Part shown: positions 37,843 to 46,609 of the stretch, in pieces
Numbering within the stretch: the first letter of the stretch is position 1
Layout of the letters: every line of letters starts with the position of its first letter
Assembly: GCA_021827865.1 (NCBI GenBank)
Contig: JAKAUC010000009.1
Span: 248,001 to 312,000, forward strand
Length of the DNA: 64,000 bases
Direction of reading: 5' to 3'
From: an archaeon
Lineage (GTDB): Archaea; Thermoproteota; Nitrososphaeria; Nitrososphaerales; Gagatemarchaeaceae
Position numbers and translations under genes: made by a program
The notes under the pieces: generated by a model
The model's database searches: none
The model's input: the letters and a program-made list of their open reading frames with translations, nothing else
Told to the model about the DNA's origin: nothing

Positions 37843-39603
37843 TTGCGGAGAGACACCGGCCGCAGCGCGGCCCTGGTCCTGGCCCTCGCCGCCCTGCTGG
37901 TCACCCCCTCGGCCGTCCCCCTCCGCGTCGCGCCGCGGCCCCACCCCCCTCCCCTGGTCCCCACGGCCCCGGCCCCCGGGGGCGCCCCGGCCCCGGCCGC
38001 AGCTTCCGCCCCCCTCTCCCCTGCGCCAGCCCTCCCCGCATCGCCTTCCTCTTCCTCGGCCCTCTACGACGAGCAGCTAGGCCTCACCTTCACCACCGGG
38101 TTCTACTCGATGCTCTACAACGTGACCGCAGTCCCCCAGGTCGACCCTGTGTCTGGGACCGGCCCAGCCTACCTCCTCAACGGGCTCACGTCGTCCGGCT
38201 ACTGGTACCAGGTCGGTGTGTCGTGGGACTGGAGCCCCGGGGAGGGGTTCGGGATGAACTACGAGGTCTACGGCCCCTCCGGGGCGTCGGTCTACCCCTC
38301 GGCGGCCGGGAGCGGGATCCAGAAGTTCAGCGGCCCCGTCCACCCCGGCGACTCGGTCTCCCTCAACCTCTACTTCAAGTCCGGTGAGGTGGTGATGGTG
38401 GCTGTAGACAACAGCACCCACGCCTACGCCCAGGAGACCTACAGCGCCGAGGGGGCGACGAGCTTCGTGCAGCCCCCGTCGAGTACCGCGAACTCCAACG
38501 GCTACTTCACCGGGCTGATGACCGAGTGGTACCACGGGAGCCCCTACTACCAGAACCAGCAGGCGACCTCCTACTCGACGACCCTCCCGCAGAAGTCGGC
38601 CTGGATGTGGATCGACGAGTTCGCGTGCACCGACTCCAACTGCTCCACCCGGGCGACCCTCTTCAATGCGGCCACCTTCGGCCCTGTCTTCTACGCCGAC
38701 CCCAGCACCCTCGTCCGGTTCACATCCCACGGGGCGGTCGAGGTCAGCGACGCCTACTCGTTCGTCACGGGGTCCCTGAGCCAGCCCACGGTGGAGCTGA
38801 CCGTGGGATACTCCTACCTTGGAGGCGGCCTCCCCTCCCCCCCTGCCTTCAGCTACGTCCAGGGCGGGTCCGTCTTCACCGCGAACCTCACCACCGCAGG
38901 CTCCACCTACCTGGTCGACCTGGGGAGCGCTTGGAACGTCACCGGGGCCCTCTCGGGCGCGGTGGCCGGGGAGAGGTGGGTCACGGGGAACGCGACCAGC
39001 GGCGTGGCGGCGGCCTCGCAGACCCTCAGCTTCGTCTACCACCGGCAATACTTCGTCGGCACCGAGGGGGTCGGCGGGACGGCAGGCCCGGCCCCCGGGT
39101 GGTTCCCCGCCGGGGGGACCGTGGTCCTCCTGGCCACGGCGAGCCCTGGCTGGGAGTTCGAGGGGTGGTCTGGGTCCGGGGCCGGGGCCTACTCGGGGAG
39201 CGCCCCCTCCGCGTCCCTGACCCTGGAAGGCCCGGTGAACGAAACAGCCCTGTTCTACCCGGGGCTGACGGTGACAGCCGACCGAGGGGGGACGGTCGTC
39301 TACTCCTACGGAGGGAGCGCAGGGACCGTCGCCTCGGGCTCGGCGACGATCTACGCGCCGGTGGGGACCGAGGTGACCCTCACCGCCCGCCCGTCGTCCC
39401 TCCTCTTCGTGTTCTCCGGGTGGGGGGGAGGAGGGAAGGGGGCCTCGGAGACCCTGCGGCTGACCGCCCCGGCTGCCGCGGAGGCGCACTTCGGGTACAA
39501 CTACGACGCGCTCTTGGCCGTGGCCGCGGCCCTGGCCCTGGCGGCGGGGGCGCTGCTGGTCTGGCGGATGCGGAGGCCGGCGCCCCCGAGCATGGCAGCC
39601 TGA
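37843..39603 (+). CDS. Secreted/surface protein with C-terminal Bacterial-repeat-like (InlB-like) domains and TM anchor
   Basis: TTG start; signal peptide then Pro/Ala-rich linker; ATASPGWEFEGWSGSG...LTARPSSLLFVFSGWGGGG; C-terminal ALLAVAAALALAAGALLVWRMRR. Confidence 0.75.
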   Translation: MRRDTGRSAALVLALAALLVTPSAVPLRVAPRPHPPPLVPTAPAPGGAPAPAAASAPLSPAPALPASPSSSSALYDEQLGLTFTTGFYSMLYNVTAVPQVDPVSGTGPAYLLNGLTSSGYWYQVGVSWDWSPGEGFGMNYEVYGPSGASVYPSAAGSGIQKFSGPVHPGDSVSLNLYFKSGEVVMVAVDNSTHAYAQETYSAEGATSFVQPPSSTANSNGYFTGLMTEWYHGSPYYQNQQATSYSTTLPQKSAWMWIDEFACTDSNCSTRATLFNAATFGPVFYADPSTLVRFTSHGAVEVSDAYSFVTGSLSQPTVELTVGYSYLGGGLPSPPAFSYVQGGSVFTANLTTAGSTYLVDLGSAWNVTGALSGAVAGERWVTGNATSGVAAASQTLSFVYHRQYFVGTEGVGGTAGPAPGWFPAGGTVVLLATASPGWEFEGWSGSGAGAYSGSAPSASLTLEGPVNETALFYPGLTVTADRGGTVVYSYGGSAGTVASGSATIYAPVGTEVTLTARPSSLLFVFSGWGGGGKGASETLRLTAPAAAEAHFGYNYDALLAVAAALALAAGALLVWRMRRPAPPSMAA

Positions 39604-39624
39604 CCACCGGAGACGCTCTGGGGC

Positions 39625-39702
39625 TGGTGGGCCCGCCCGGACTCGGACCGGGGATTTCCGCCATGTGAGGGCGGCGTCATAACCAGACTAGACCACGGGC
39701 CC
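39625..39702 (-). tRNA. tRNA-Val (anticodon CAC), CCA encoded
   Basis: Minus strand GGGCCCG TG GTCT AGTCTGGTTA TGAC G CCGCC CTCACAT GGCGG AAATC CCCGG TCCGAGT CCGGG CGGGCCC A CCA; all stems pair. Confidence 0.95.
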
Positions 39703-39739
39703 GGCGGTGCCGCCCCTGAACCCGATATTTGCCTTTGCT

Positions 39740-40996
39740 TCAGCCGGTCGGGCCCGGAGGCTCCGCCTGCAGCGAGGCCATGAAGTCCCTGAACCCGAAG
39801 GAGGACCTGTGCCTGATCCACGCCGCCCCGATGACCGTGACCACGTTGGTGAAGATGATCACGTAGGAGACCAGCCCCAGGAAGGTGGTCCCCAGTGGGA
39901 GGCCGTAGCTCAGGGTGAGGATGGCCAGGGTCGCCTGGGTCACCCCCTGGGCGGACAGGAGTATCACCTCGGCCCTGTTCTTGGACGTCTCCGCCCCGGC
40001 CGTGGCCGCGACCACCGAGATCGACCTCGCCCCCAGGAGCCCGGTGGTGAGGAGGACCCCGACCGTGACCCCCATGAAGACGCTGTGGAAGCCGAGGTCG
40101 AAGTTCAGCCCGAGGAAGACGAAGAAGAGGGTGTTGAGCAGGAACGATATCTCCTCCTGGATCCCCGAGACCTTGGACATCAGGGGGTCGATGTCCACCT
40201 GCTTTGTCCTGAGGAGGTTCAGGACCTTGTAGTTGCCGAATATCAGCCCGAAGATGAAGACGGCCAGCTCCCCGCTCCCGCCCAGGGCCTCGGTCCCGGC
40301 GTAGGTCGCGAGTATCATGCCGAGCATCAGGACGTAGGTGTACCTCTGGTCCTTGACCCTCTCGAGGATGAAGAGCCAGACGAAGGAGAAGGCCACGGCG
40401 GGGACTATCCCTATGGAGAAGGTGGAGGCGATCTTGGTCAGCGATATGGCGAAGCTCACCACCGGGGAGGCGTACAGCTGGACCAGGGCGAGGAAAGTGA
40501 TGATCCCCACGATGGAGTTCAGCACCGACTCCGTGGTCACCAGGGCGACGGTGTCGGCCGGGAGCTTGAGGGACCTCGCCAGAGGGACCACCACCGGGGT
40601 GCTCGTCTGCCCGGCTATGATCGAACCGAATATCATCGCCTCCACCAGGTCCCACCGCATGATGTAGAACCCGAAGGCTGTGATCCCCGTCATGGCCAGG
40701 GTGAAGTAGAGGACCACCAGCGCCACCCCCCTCCCGCCCCCCTGGGCCAGGCTCTTGAGCCTCAGCTGGATGCCGCTGTAGAAGAGTATCATCATCAGGG
40801 TCAGCTCTGCGAAGAGCCCCAGGACGGGGCTCAGCTCCGCCCCGGAGAAGACGTGGAACCCTGGCCCCAGGACGACCCCTATGAGTATGAGGAAGAGGAA
40901 CGAGGGGACCCCGGTCCTTCTGAACAGGAGCTCCCCCAGGAAGCCCATGAAGACTATGGCTGCGACCACGCCGAACACCAGTATGATATCGGCCAA
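39740..40996 (-). CDS. Cation:proton antiporter (CPA2/KefB-like)
   Basis: Polytopic; GELLFRRTGVPSFLFLILIGVVLGPG, FYSGIQLRLKSL, GSIIAGQTSTPVVVPL. Confidence 0.87.
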   Translation of the reverse strand: MADIILVFGVVAAIVFMGFLGELLFRRTGVPSFLFLILIGVVLGPGFHVFSGAELSPVLGLFAELTLMMILFYSGIQLRLKSLAQGGGRGVALVVLYFTLAMTGITAFGFYIMRWDLVEAMIFGSIIAGQTSTPVVVPLARSLKLPADTVALVTTESVLNSIVGIITFLALVQLYASPVVSFAISLTKIASTFSIGIVPAVAFSFVWLFILERVKDQRYTYVLMLGMILATYAGTEALGGSGELAVFIFGLIFGNYKVLNLLRTKQVDIDPLMSKVSGIQEEISFLLNTLFFVFLGLNFDLGFHSVFMGVTVGVLLTTGLLGARSISVVAATAGAETSKNRAEVILLSAQGVTQATLAILTLSYGLPLGTTFLGLVSYVIIFTNVVTVIGAAWIRHRSSFGFRDFMASLQAEPPGPTG

Positions 40997-41226
40997 AGAC
41001 GAGTTCCGCCGAAGGGGGACGCCATTTAAGGCCTTGAAGCGCCCTCCCGCTCCAGGCTGGAGCCGACCCTAGCCACTGGGGAGGGTCTGGGCGGCCATCC
41101 TCGGCCCCAGGCGACCCTGGCGACGGAGGGGGGTGTGAAACACGCGACACAGCCGCTGGTGAGACGATGGAGGGGACGCTGCCCCGGGGGGACCCTTGGG
41201 ACGGCCGGTGTCTCGGAGGGCCGCGG

Positions 41227-41394
41227 CTACTTCTTCAGCCCCACGGACCTGTTCTTCAGCCTGAGGTCCGAGGACTTGCACTTCCTGCACCTGTCGGCGT
41301 TGAGGGGGTTCCGGGCGCCGCACCTCAGGCAGACCTGGAGGAAGAGCCTCCTCTTCTGGGCTATCTGCTTCTTGGCGGCGTCTGCTATGGGCAT
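41227..41394 (-). CDS. rpl40e: Ribosomal protein eL40
   Basis: MPIADAAKKQIAQKRRLFLQVCLRCGARNPLNADRCRKCKSSDLRLKNRSVGLKK*, read by hand; CxxC...CxxC zinc ribbon; below ORF-track length cutoff. Confidence 0.92.
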   Translation of the reverse strand: MPIADAAKKQIAQKRRLFLQVCLRCGARNPLNADRCRKCKSSDLRLKNRSVGLKK

Positions 41395-41449
41395 GGCGAC
41401 TTCGCTCCGCCTTCCGAGTCCCGACTATAAGTTTTCGGTGGGCGGCCGC

Positions 41450-42322
41450 TCAGCCCAGGGCCTGGCTGACGAGCCCCGGGACCTCCATGGGGGTCTTCGC
41501 CACCTTCACCCCGGCCGCGGTCAGCGCCCGTATCTTCGAGTCGGCGGTGCCGTAGTCGCCGTAGATTATCGCCCCGGCGTGCCCCATCTTCTTCTCCTTG
41601 GGGGCGTGCCTCCCGGCGATGTACCCGACTATGGGCTTCTTGTACCCCGACTTCTGTATGTGCCTGGCGAGGCGCTCCTCCGCGTCCCCGCCTATCTCCC
41701 CCACTATCACCACCGCCTCGGTGTCGTCCATCCCCTGGACGTGGTCCATCCACTCGATGGAGGTGGTCCCGTTGACCGGGTCCCCCCCGATCCCCACCGC
41801 CAGGGACTGGCCGTAGCCGGCGGCCGTCAGCTGCCCGGCGATCTCGTAGGTGAGGGTGCCGCTCCTGGAGTAGAGGGCGACGTTCCCCGGCGAGAAGGAC
41901 GGGGCTGGCATGATCCCGAGCTTGGCCTTCTGCGAGGGGATGATGATCCCGGGGCAGTTGGGCCCTATGATGGACGCCCCCTTGCCCTGGGCCAGCTGGA
42001 CCAGCCTGAGCTCGTCCCTGACAGGGACGTGCTCCGTGATTATCACGAGCAGCTTGATGCCGGCGTCGAGGGCCTCCTTCCCCGCCGCCAGGGTGTACTC
42101 GGCCGGGACGAAGCAGATGGACGCCTTCGCGCCTGTCTTGGCCACGGCCTCGGCCACGGTGTCGTAGACCGGGACCCCTTCCACCGACTGGCCCCCCTTC
42201 CCCGGAGCCGCCCCCGCGGCGACGTTGGTCCCGTAGTCGAGCATCAGCCTGGTGTGGAGCCGCCCGTACCTCCCGGGCATGTTCTGCACGACGACTGGGT
42301 CTCCTTTCCTGGGGAGAATCAT
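41450..42322 (-). CDS. sucD: Succinate-CoA ligase alpha subunit
   Basis: ASIIGPNCPGIIIP, ALYSRSGTLTYEIAGQL, GYIAGRHAPKEKKMGHAGAII. Confidence 0.93.
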   Translation of the reverse strand: MILPRKGDPVVVQNMPGRYGRLHTRLMLDYGTNVAAGAAPGKGGQSVEGVPVYDTVAEAVAKTGAKASICFVPAEYTLAAGKEALDAGIKLLVIITEHVPVRDELRLVQLAQGKGASIIGPNCPGIIIPSQKAKLGIMPAPSFSPGNVALYSRSGTLTYEIAGQLTAAGYGQSLAVGIGGDPVNGTTSIEWMDHVQGMDDTEAVVIVGEIGGDAEERLARHIQKSGYKKPIVGYIAGRHAPKEKKMGHAGAIIYGDYGTADSKIRALTAAGVKVAKTPMEVPGLVSQALG

Positions 42323-43416
42323 GCCCCTTTCACCACCGCTGCCACCGCCTCCGGGGCGGTCTTGTACATCCTGACCGCCGTCCCCGCCAGCATCTGGCGG
42401 GCTGCCTCCTCCTCGGCGCCGCTGACCCTGGCGTAGATGGGCTTCATCCCCCCCTCGGATATCACGGCCTTGATCCCGGCGGCGACGTCGGTGCTGCGGG
42501 TGATCCCCCCGTAGATGTTGACCAGTATCCTGCTCGCCCCTGGGAGCCTGTTGACCAGTCGGATCGCCGCCTCGACCCTGTCCTGCTGTGCCCCCCCGCC
42601 CAGGTCCAGGAAGCATGCGGGCTTCCCTCCCGCGTCCCCGACCAGGTCGAGGGTCGAAAGGACCAGCCCGGCCCCGTTCCCCACCACGGCGACGTCCCCG
42701 TCCAGCCTGACGAAGGCGAAGCCCTGGCGCGACGCCTCCCCCTCGAACTCGTCCTCGGGGTGGAGCTTGGAGAACTCTGGGTGGCGGAAGAGGGCGTTGT
42801 CGTCGACGATCACCTTGGCGTCCAGTGGGAGGAGGGTCCCGTCCTTCCCCACGGCGACGGGGTTGATCTCGGCGAGCTCGCACTCCTTCTCCCTCGCGAG
42901 GCGCTCGAGCGAAAGCAGTATCTTGGCGAACTGGGCGGCCTGGGCACCCTGGAGCTTCAGCTCCGAGGCGACGTCCTTCGCGAACTTCTCGTCGATGCCG
43001 TCGACCGGGACCCTGCGCACCACCTTGCCGGAGAGGGACTCCACCTCGATCCCTCCCGCGCTGGCCGCGATGGCCACGAAGGACCTCTCCCCCCTGTCGA
43101 GGGTCACCGAGAGGTACATCTCAGAGTCGTGAGGGTAAGCTTCCTCGACCAGCAGCGCGGCGGGCCTCTCCCCTCCGATGGGGAGCGCGAAGATCCTCTT
43201 CGCCTCGGCCTCGGCCTTGTCCGGCCCGTCCACCAGTGCGATGCCCCCTGCCTTCCCCCTCCCCCCCGCCAGGACCTGCGACTTCACGGCGACCGGGGGC
43301 TTTAGCGACGCGAAGGCCCCCTTCACCTCGGCCGGGTCCCTGGCAAGGACGGACAGGGGGACCGGGAGGCCGTACTCCCTGAAGAGCTCCTTCGCCTGAT
43401 ACTCGTATAGGCGCAT
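42319..43416 (-). CDS. sucC: Succinate-CoA ligase beta subunit
   Basis: MRLYEYQAKELFREYGLPVP, VKSQVLAGGRGKAGG, AEINPVAV, 4-bp overlap with sucD. Confidence 0.93.
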   Translation of the reverse strand: MRLYEYQAKELFREYGLPVPLSVLARDPAEVKGAFASLKPPVAVKSQVLAGGRGKAGGIALVDGPDKAEAEAKRIFALPIGGERPAALLVEEAYPHDSEMYLSVTLDRGERSFVAIAASAGGIEVESLSGKVVRRVPVDGIDEKFAKDVASELKLQGAQAAQFAKILLSLERLAREKECELAEINPVAVGKDGTLLPLDAKVIVDDNALFRHPEFSKLHPEDEFEGEASRQGFAFVRLDGDVAVVGNGAGLVLSTLDLVGDAGGKPACFLDLGGGAQQDRVEAAIRLVNRLPGASRILVNIYGGITRSTDVAAGIKAVISEGGMKPIYARVSGAEEEAARQMLAGTAVRMYKTAPEAVAAVVKGA

Positions 43417-43607
43417 AGCAGGCGCGCCGATGACATGGGGATTAAACTTAGCGCCGGGACCCTCGTCCGACGGGGCGGAGGCCGGCCCCGGGCTCACCCC
43501 CTCCCGGGCCAGGGCGGAGCCTGATCCCGGCTTCGGGTCGACGCCGGGGCTTGAGATAGACCTTTCATTCATAGCGGATAAATAGGCCGTGAAAGACATC
43601 GAGTCCA

Positions 43608-43949
43608 ATGGCCAACCAACCAGAACACGAAGAAATGCAACCACGCGAACCAAACACGATCTACGTCGGCAAGAAGCCCACAAACGAATAGAAGGTACAC
43701 CCTTCGTTCGGTGGCTTGAACTACGTTCTTGCCGTCCTGACGCAGATCAACAATGGGTCCAACCCGGTCACCGTGAAAGCTCGAGGAAGAGCGATCTCGC
43801 GGGCGGTCGACGTGGCCCAGGTGCTGACGAAGAGGTTCGCCACAGACGTCCGTGTGCAGAACATCGCCATCAACACGGAGCAGGTCAAGAGCACCATGAC
43901 CGGTGGCATGAGCAACGTCTCCTCCATAGAGATCAAGCTCGCGAAGTAG
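43608..43949 (+). CDS. albA: Alba chromatin protein, coding sequence interrupted by in-frame TAG (candidate 33-nt mRNA intron)
   Basis: MANQPEHEEMQPREPNTIYVGKKPTNE*KVHPSFGGLNYVLAVLTQINNGSNPVTVKARGRAISRAVDVAQVLTKRFATDVRVQNIAINTEQVKSTMTGGMSNVSSIEIKLAK*; TAG at 43689-43691. Confidence 0.85.
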
Positions 43950-44092
43950 AAGCCCAGGAGACGGCGAGGGGAAGCCCCGCTACAGGCCCGTGAGCCAGCG
44001 GGAGCTGTGAGGCCGCCGAGGCGCCAGGAAGGCGCCCCAGATGACCGGCCTCCGAACATTTTTTATGCGCGCATAGCGGAGCATTCTCAGAG

Positions 44093-44629
44093 ATGCAGCC
44101 GAAGCTCCCCATCTGCGCTTTCGACGCTAAGACAGGGATACTCTGCGGGAACTGCGAGTCGAGGCTGGCGAAGGGGGAGATATCGAAGGCGGACGTCGAA
44201 GCTTCCAAGGCGGTGGCGGGGCTGGCGGACCGGTTCCCGGAGCTCGCCAAGGTCACCCTGAAGCGCGCCTCGGAAGCGAAGGGGTCCTACGTGATGGAGT
44301 TCGAGCAGTCGGACATGGCGGCCCTGAGGTCGAACCCCCGGCTTCACGAGGAGCTGGAGGGGGCGCTGAAGGGGAAGGCCTACCTCGTCGGAGCGGGGGT
44401 GAGCGACAGGCAGTTCCTGGAGGAGATATTCTACCCGGCCAAGGTGCTCACGGTCAACACCGTCTGGCTCCCGGACGGGGAGAAGAAGACGAAGGTGGTG
44501 GTCCCTGCCAAGAGGAGCGAGAGGAGGATCGGGGACTTCGACAAGCTCAGGGACGCGGTCAAGCGCGCCAGGGGGATAGACCTGCTGGTGGAGACGGAGC
44601 GCGAGGTCGCGGCCAGCCTCTATTCGTGA
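44093..44629 (+). CDS. Conserved archaeal protein, possibly KH/NusA-like
   Basis: MQPKLPICAFDAKTGILCGNCESRLAKGEISKADVEASKAVA...; TATA-like TTTTTTATG ~30 nt upstream. Confidence 0.6.
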   Translation: MQPKLPICAFDAKTGILCGNCESRLAKGEISKADVEASKAVAGLADRFPELAKVTLKRASEAKGSYVMEFEQSDMAALRSNPRLHEELEGALKGKAYLVGAGVSDRQFLEEIFYPAKVLTVNTVWLPDGEKKTKVVVPAKRSERRIGDFDKLRDAVKRARGIDLLVETEREVAASLYS

Positions 44630-44689
44630 CCGGCGGTCAGCGTTCGCCGTCGACGCCTGGGGAGGGAGCGTCCTTCCTGGGCTGGGCGC

Positions 44690-46003
44690 CTAGGGCTGCA
44701 GCCTTTCCGGGTCCCTCGGGAAGAGGACAGCCTCCTTGACGTTCTCGATCCCCAGGAGCTTCGCGGTGAACCGCTCGATGCCGAAGGAGAAGCCGCCGTG
44801 GGGCGGGACACCGTAGCGGAACGGCTCGGTGAACCATTCGAGGGACTTTGCGTCCATCCCCTTCTCCCTGAGCTGGGCCATGACCTTCTCGTGGCGGTGC
44901 TCCCGTTGCCCCCCGGAGGAGAGCTCCAGGCTCCCGAGGAAGAAGTCTGTGGACCGGGCGAAATTCGGGTCGTCGTCGTACCTCATGATGTAGAATGGCT
45001 TGGGCTCCGAGGGGAAGCGGTTGACGAAGTAGTACTCGGAGCCCAGCTCGTCCCTGGCGTAGGATGCGAGGAGGTCCTTGGACTCTTCGTCGAGGTCCTC
45101 CCCCCTGGGGAGCTTCTTCCCCTTGGATTCCAGTATCCCGTAGACGTCGGGGAAGTCGATCTCTGGGAAGGGGATCTTCGGCAGCGTCAGGTCCTTCTTC
45201 AGGACGGCCAGCTCGTCGGGACAGCGCTTCAGCGCGTTCTCTATGCCGTGGACCAGCATCTCCTCCTCGAGGCGCATCACATCCCTCTCATCGGCGATGA
45301 ACCCCATCTCCGGGGCTATGGTCCTGTGCTCGCTCAGGTGGCGCGGGGTGTGGGACAGCTCGGCCCTCCAGTTGGTCCCCAGGTCGTAGACGCGGTCGAA
45401 GCCCCCGGCTATGGTGAGCTGCCTGTGAAGCTGCGGGTCCTGCCTTAGGAAGGCCTCCCTGCCGTAGTAGTCGAGCTTGAAGACCTCCGACCCCCCTTCG
45501 GACACCCCCCCGATTATGCTCGGGGTGAAGGCGCGGATGAAGCCCCGCCCCTGGAGGTAGTCCTCGAACCCCTGCACCAGGGCGTTCTGTATGATGAAGA
45601 CCGCGGCCGTCTCGGGCCTGCGGAGCTCCAGGGACCTCCACTCGAGGCGGGTGTCCAGGGACGCCGGGGTGACCCCCCTGGGGTCCAGGGGGAGCGGGGC
45701 CGCGGACCGGGCGATGACCTCGACCGACGACGGGAGTATCTCGAAGCCCAGGCGCGCCGCCTTGCTCTCCTTCACCTCGCCCAGGCACGAGATGACGTCC
45801 TCCTGGCGGAGCCCGGCGACCAGGGCGAAGAGCTCTGGGGGGACAGCCTTCTTCGGGACCGCGAGCTGGACCACCCCCCTGGAGTTGCGGATCAGGACGA
45901 AGCTGATCCCCCCGAGGGCCCGGACGTCGTGGACCCAGCCTTCGAGGCGCACCTGCCTTCCTATCCTGGCCTTGAGGTCAGCGGGGGAGAACGGCTCTTG
46001 CAA
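44690..46003 (-). CDS. aspS: Aspartyl-tRNA synthetase (Asp/Asn type)
   Basis: VRLEGWVHDVRALGGISFVLIRN, FTPSIIGGVSEGGSEVF, AELSHTPRHLSEHRTIAPEMGF, GGFSFGIERFTAKLL. Confidence 0.93.
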   Translation of the reverse strand: MQEPFSPADLKARIGRQVRLEGWVHDVRALGGISFVLIRNSRGVVQLAVPKKAVPPELFALVAGLRQEDVISCLGEVKESKAARLGFEILPSSVEVIARSAAPLPLDPRGVTPASLDTRLEWRSLELRRPETAAVFIIQNALVQGFEDYLQGRGFIRAFTPSIIGGVSEGGSEVFKLDYYGREAFLRQDPQLHRQLTIAGGFDRVYDLGTNWRAELSHTPRHLSEHRTIAPEMGFIADERDVMRLEEEMLVHGIENALKRCPDELAVLKKDLTLPKIPFPEIDFPDVYGILESKGKKLPRGEDLDEESKDLLASYARDELGSEYYFVNRFPSEPKPFYIMRYDDDPNFARSTDFFLGSLELSSGGQREHRHEKVMAQLREKGMDAKSLEWFTEPFRYGVPPHGGFSFGIERFTAKLLGIENVKEAVLFPRDPERLQP

Positions 46004-46045
46004 TGGCAGGGGCTCGTCGCGGCGGTAGAAATAGATTCGATGGGC

Positions 46046-46405
46046 CTAGCCCAGCGCGCTTCTGGGGGCGGGCCTCTCCAGGGAGAAGAACGCGCCCGCG
46101 ACTTCGGGGGTGAGGACCCTGAGGCCGTAGCTCAGCGCGAGCTGGCCCGCCTCGGCCGTCACCCTGTCCGCCGGGCAGACGATGCTGACAGAGCACCCGG
46201 TGTCCAGCTTCTTGGCGTAGGACTTTACAGCCTCGATGTCTGTGACCGAGTCGTAGATGTCGAAGGCGTACAGCCGGCGCCCGTCGGAGAAGAGGAGGTT
46301 GAAGGAGTGGACTACCCCTGACTCCCCCTGGACGGTGCGAGGGGTGACCGGCTTGAGCCCCGCCTTGGCGGCGCCCACTTCAAGGGTTAGTTTCTCGAAC
46401 TCCAT
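46046..46405 (-). CDS. Conserved protein, unknown
   Basis: 119-aa ORF with typical codon usage, MEFEKLTLEVGAAKAGLKPVTPRTVQGESGVVHSFNLLFSDGRRLYAFDIYDS. Confidence 0.5.
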   Translation of the reverse strand: MEFEKLTLEVGAAKAGLKPVTPRTVQGESGVVHSFNLLFSDGRRLYAFDIYDSVTDIEAVKSYAKKLDTGCSVSIVCPADRVTAEAGQLALSYGLRVLTPEVAGAFFSLERPAPRSALG

Positions 46406-46609
46406 ATGACTCTATGGGTCGGCGGCGTTCGGGGTTTGCTTATAAGCCCTATGGATGCCTGACCCATAATACCGCCGGCGGGCCCCTCTCGATGCGGACC
46501 CCGGCGTCAGCCGCTGGGACGACGCCGACCCCCGAGTGTGGAGCCGCAGCGAACCAGAGCCGGCCGCTTTTCCTCCTGTGACCCGCCCGCGGCCCGGGGC
46601 GTCCTCGGC

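Noticed and set aside
43689-43691. TAG in alba as a pyrrolysine codon
   Set aside because: TAG is used as the normal stop for many genes in this window, the insertion itself is not part of the Alba fold, and no pyrrolysine genes are visible here.
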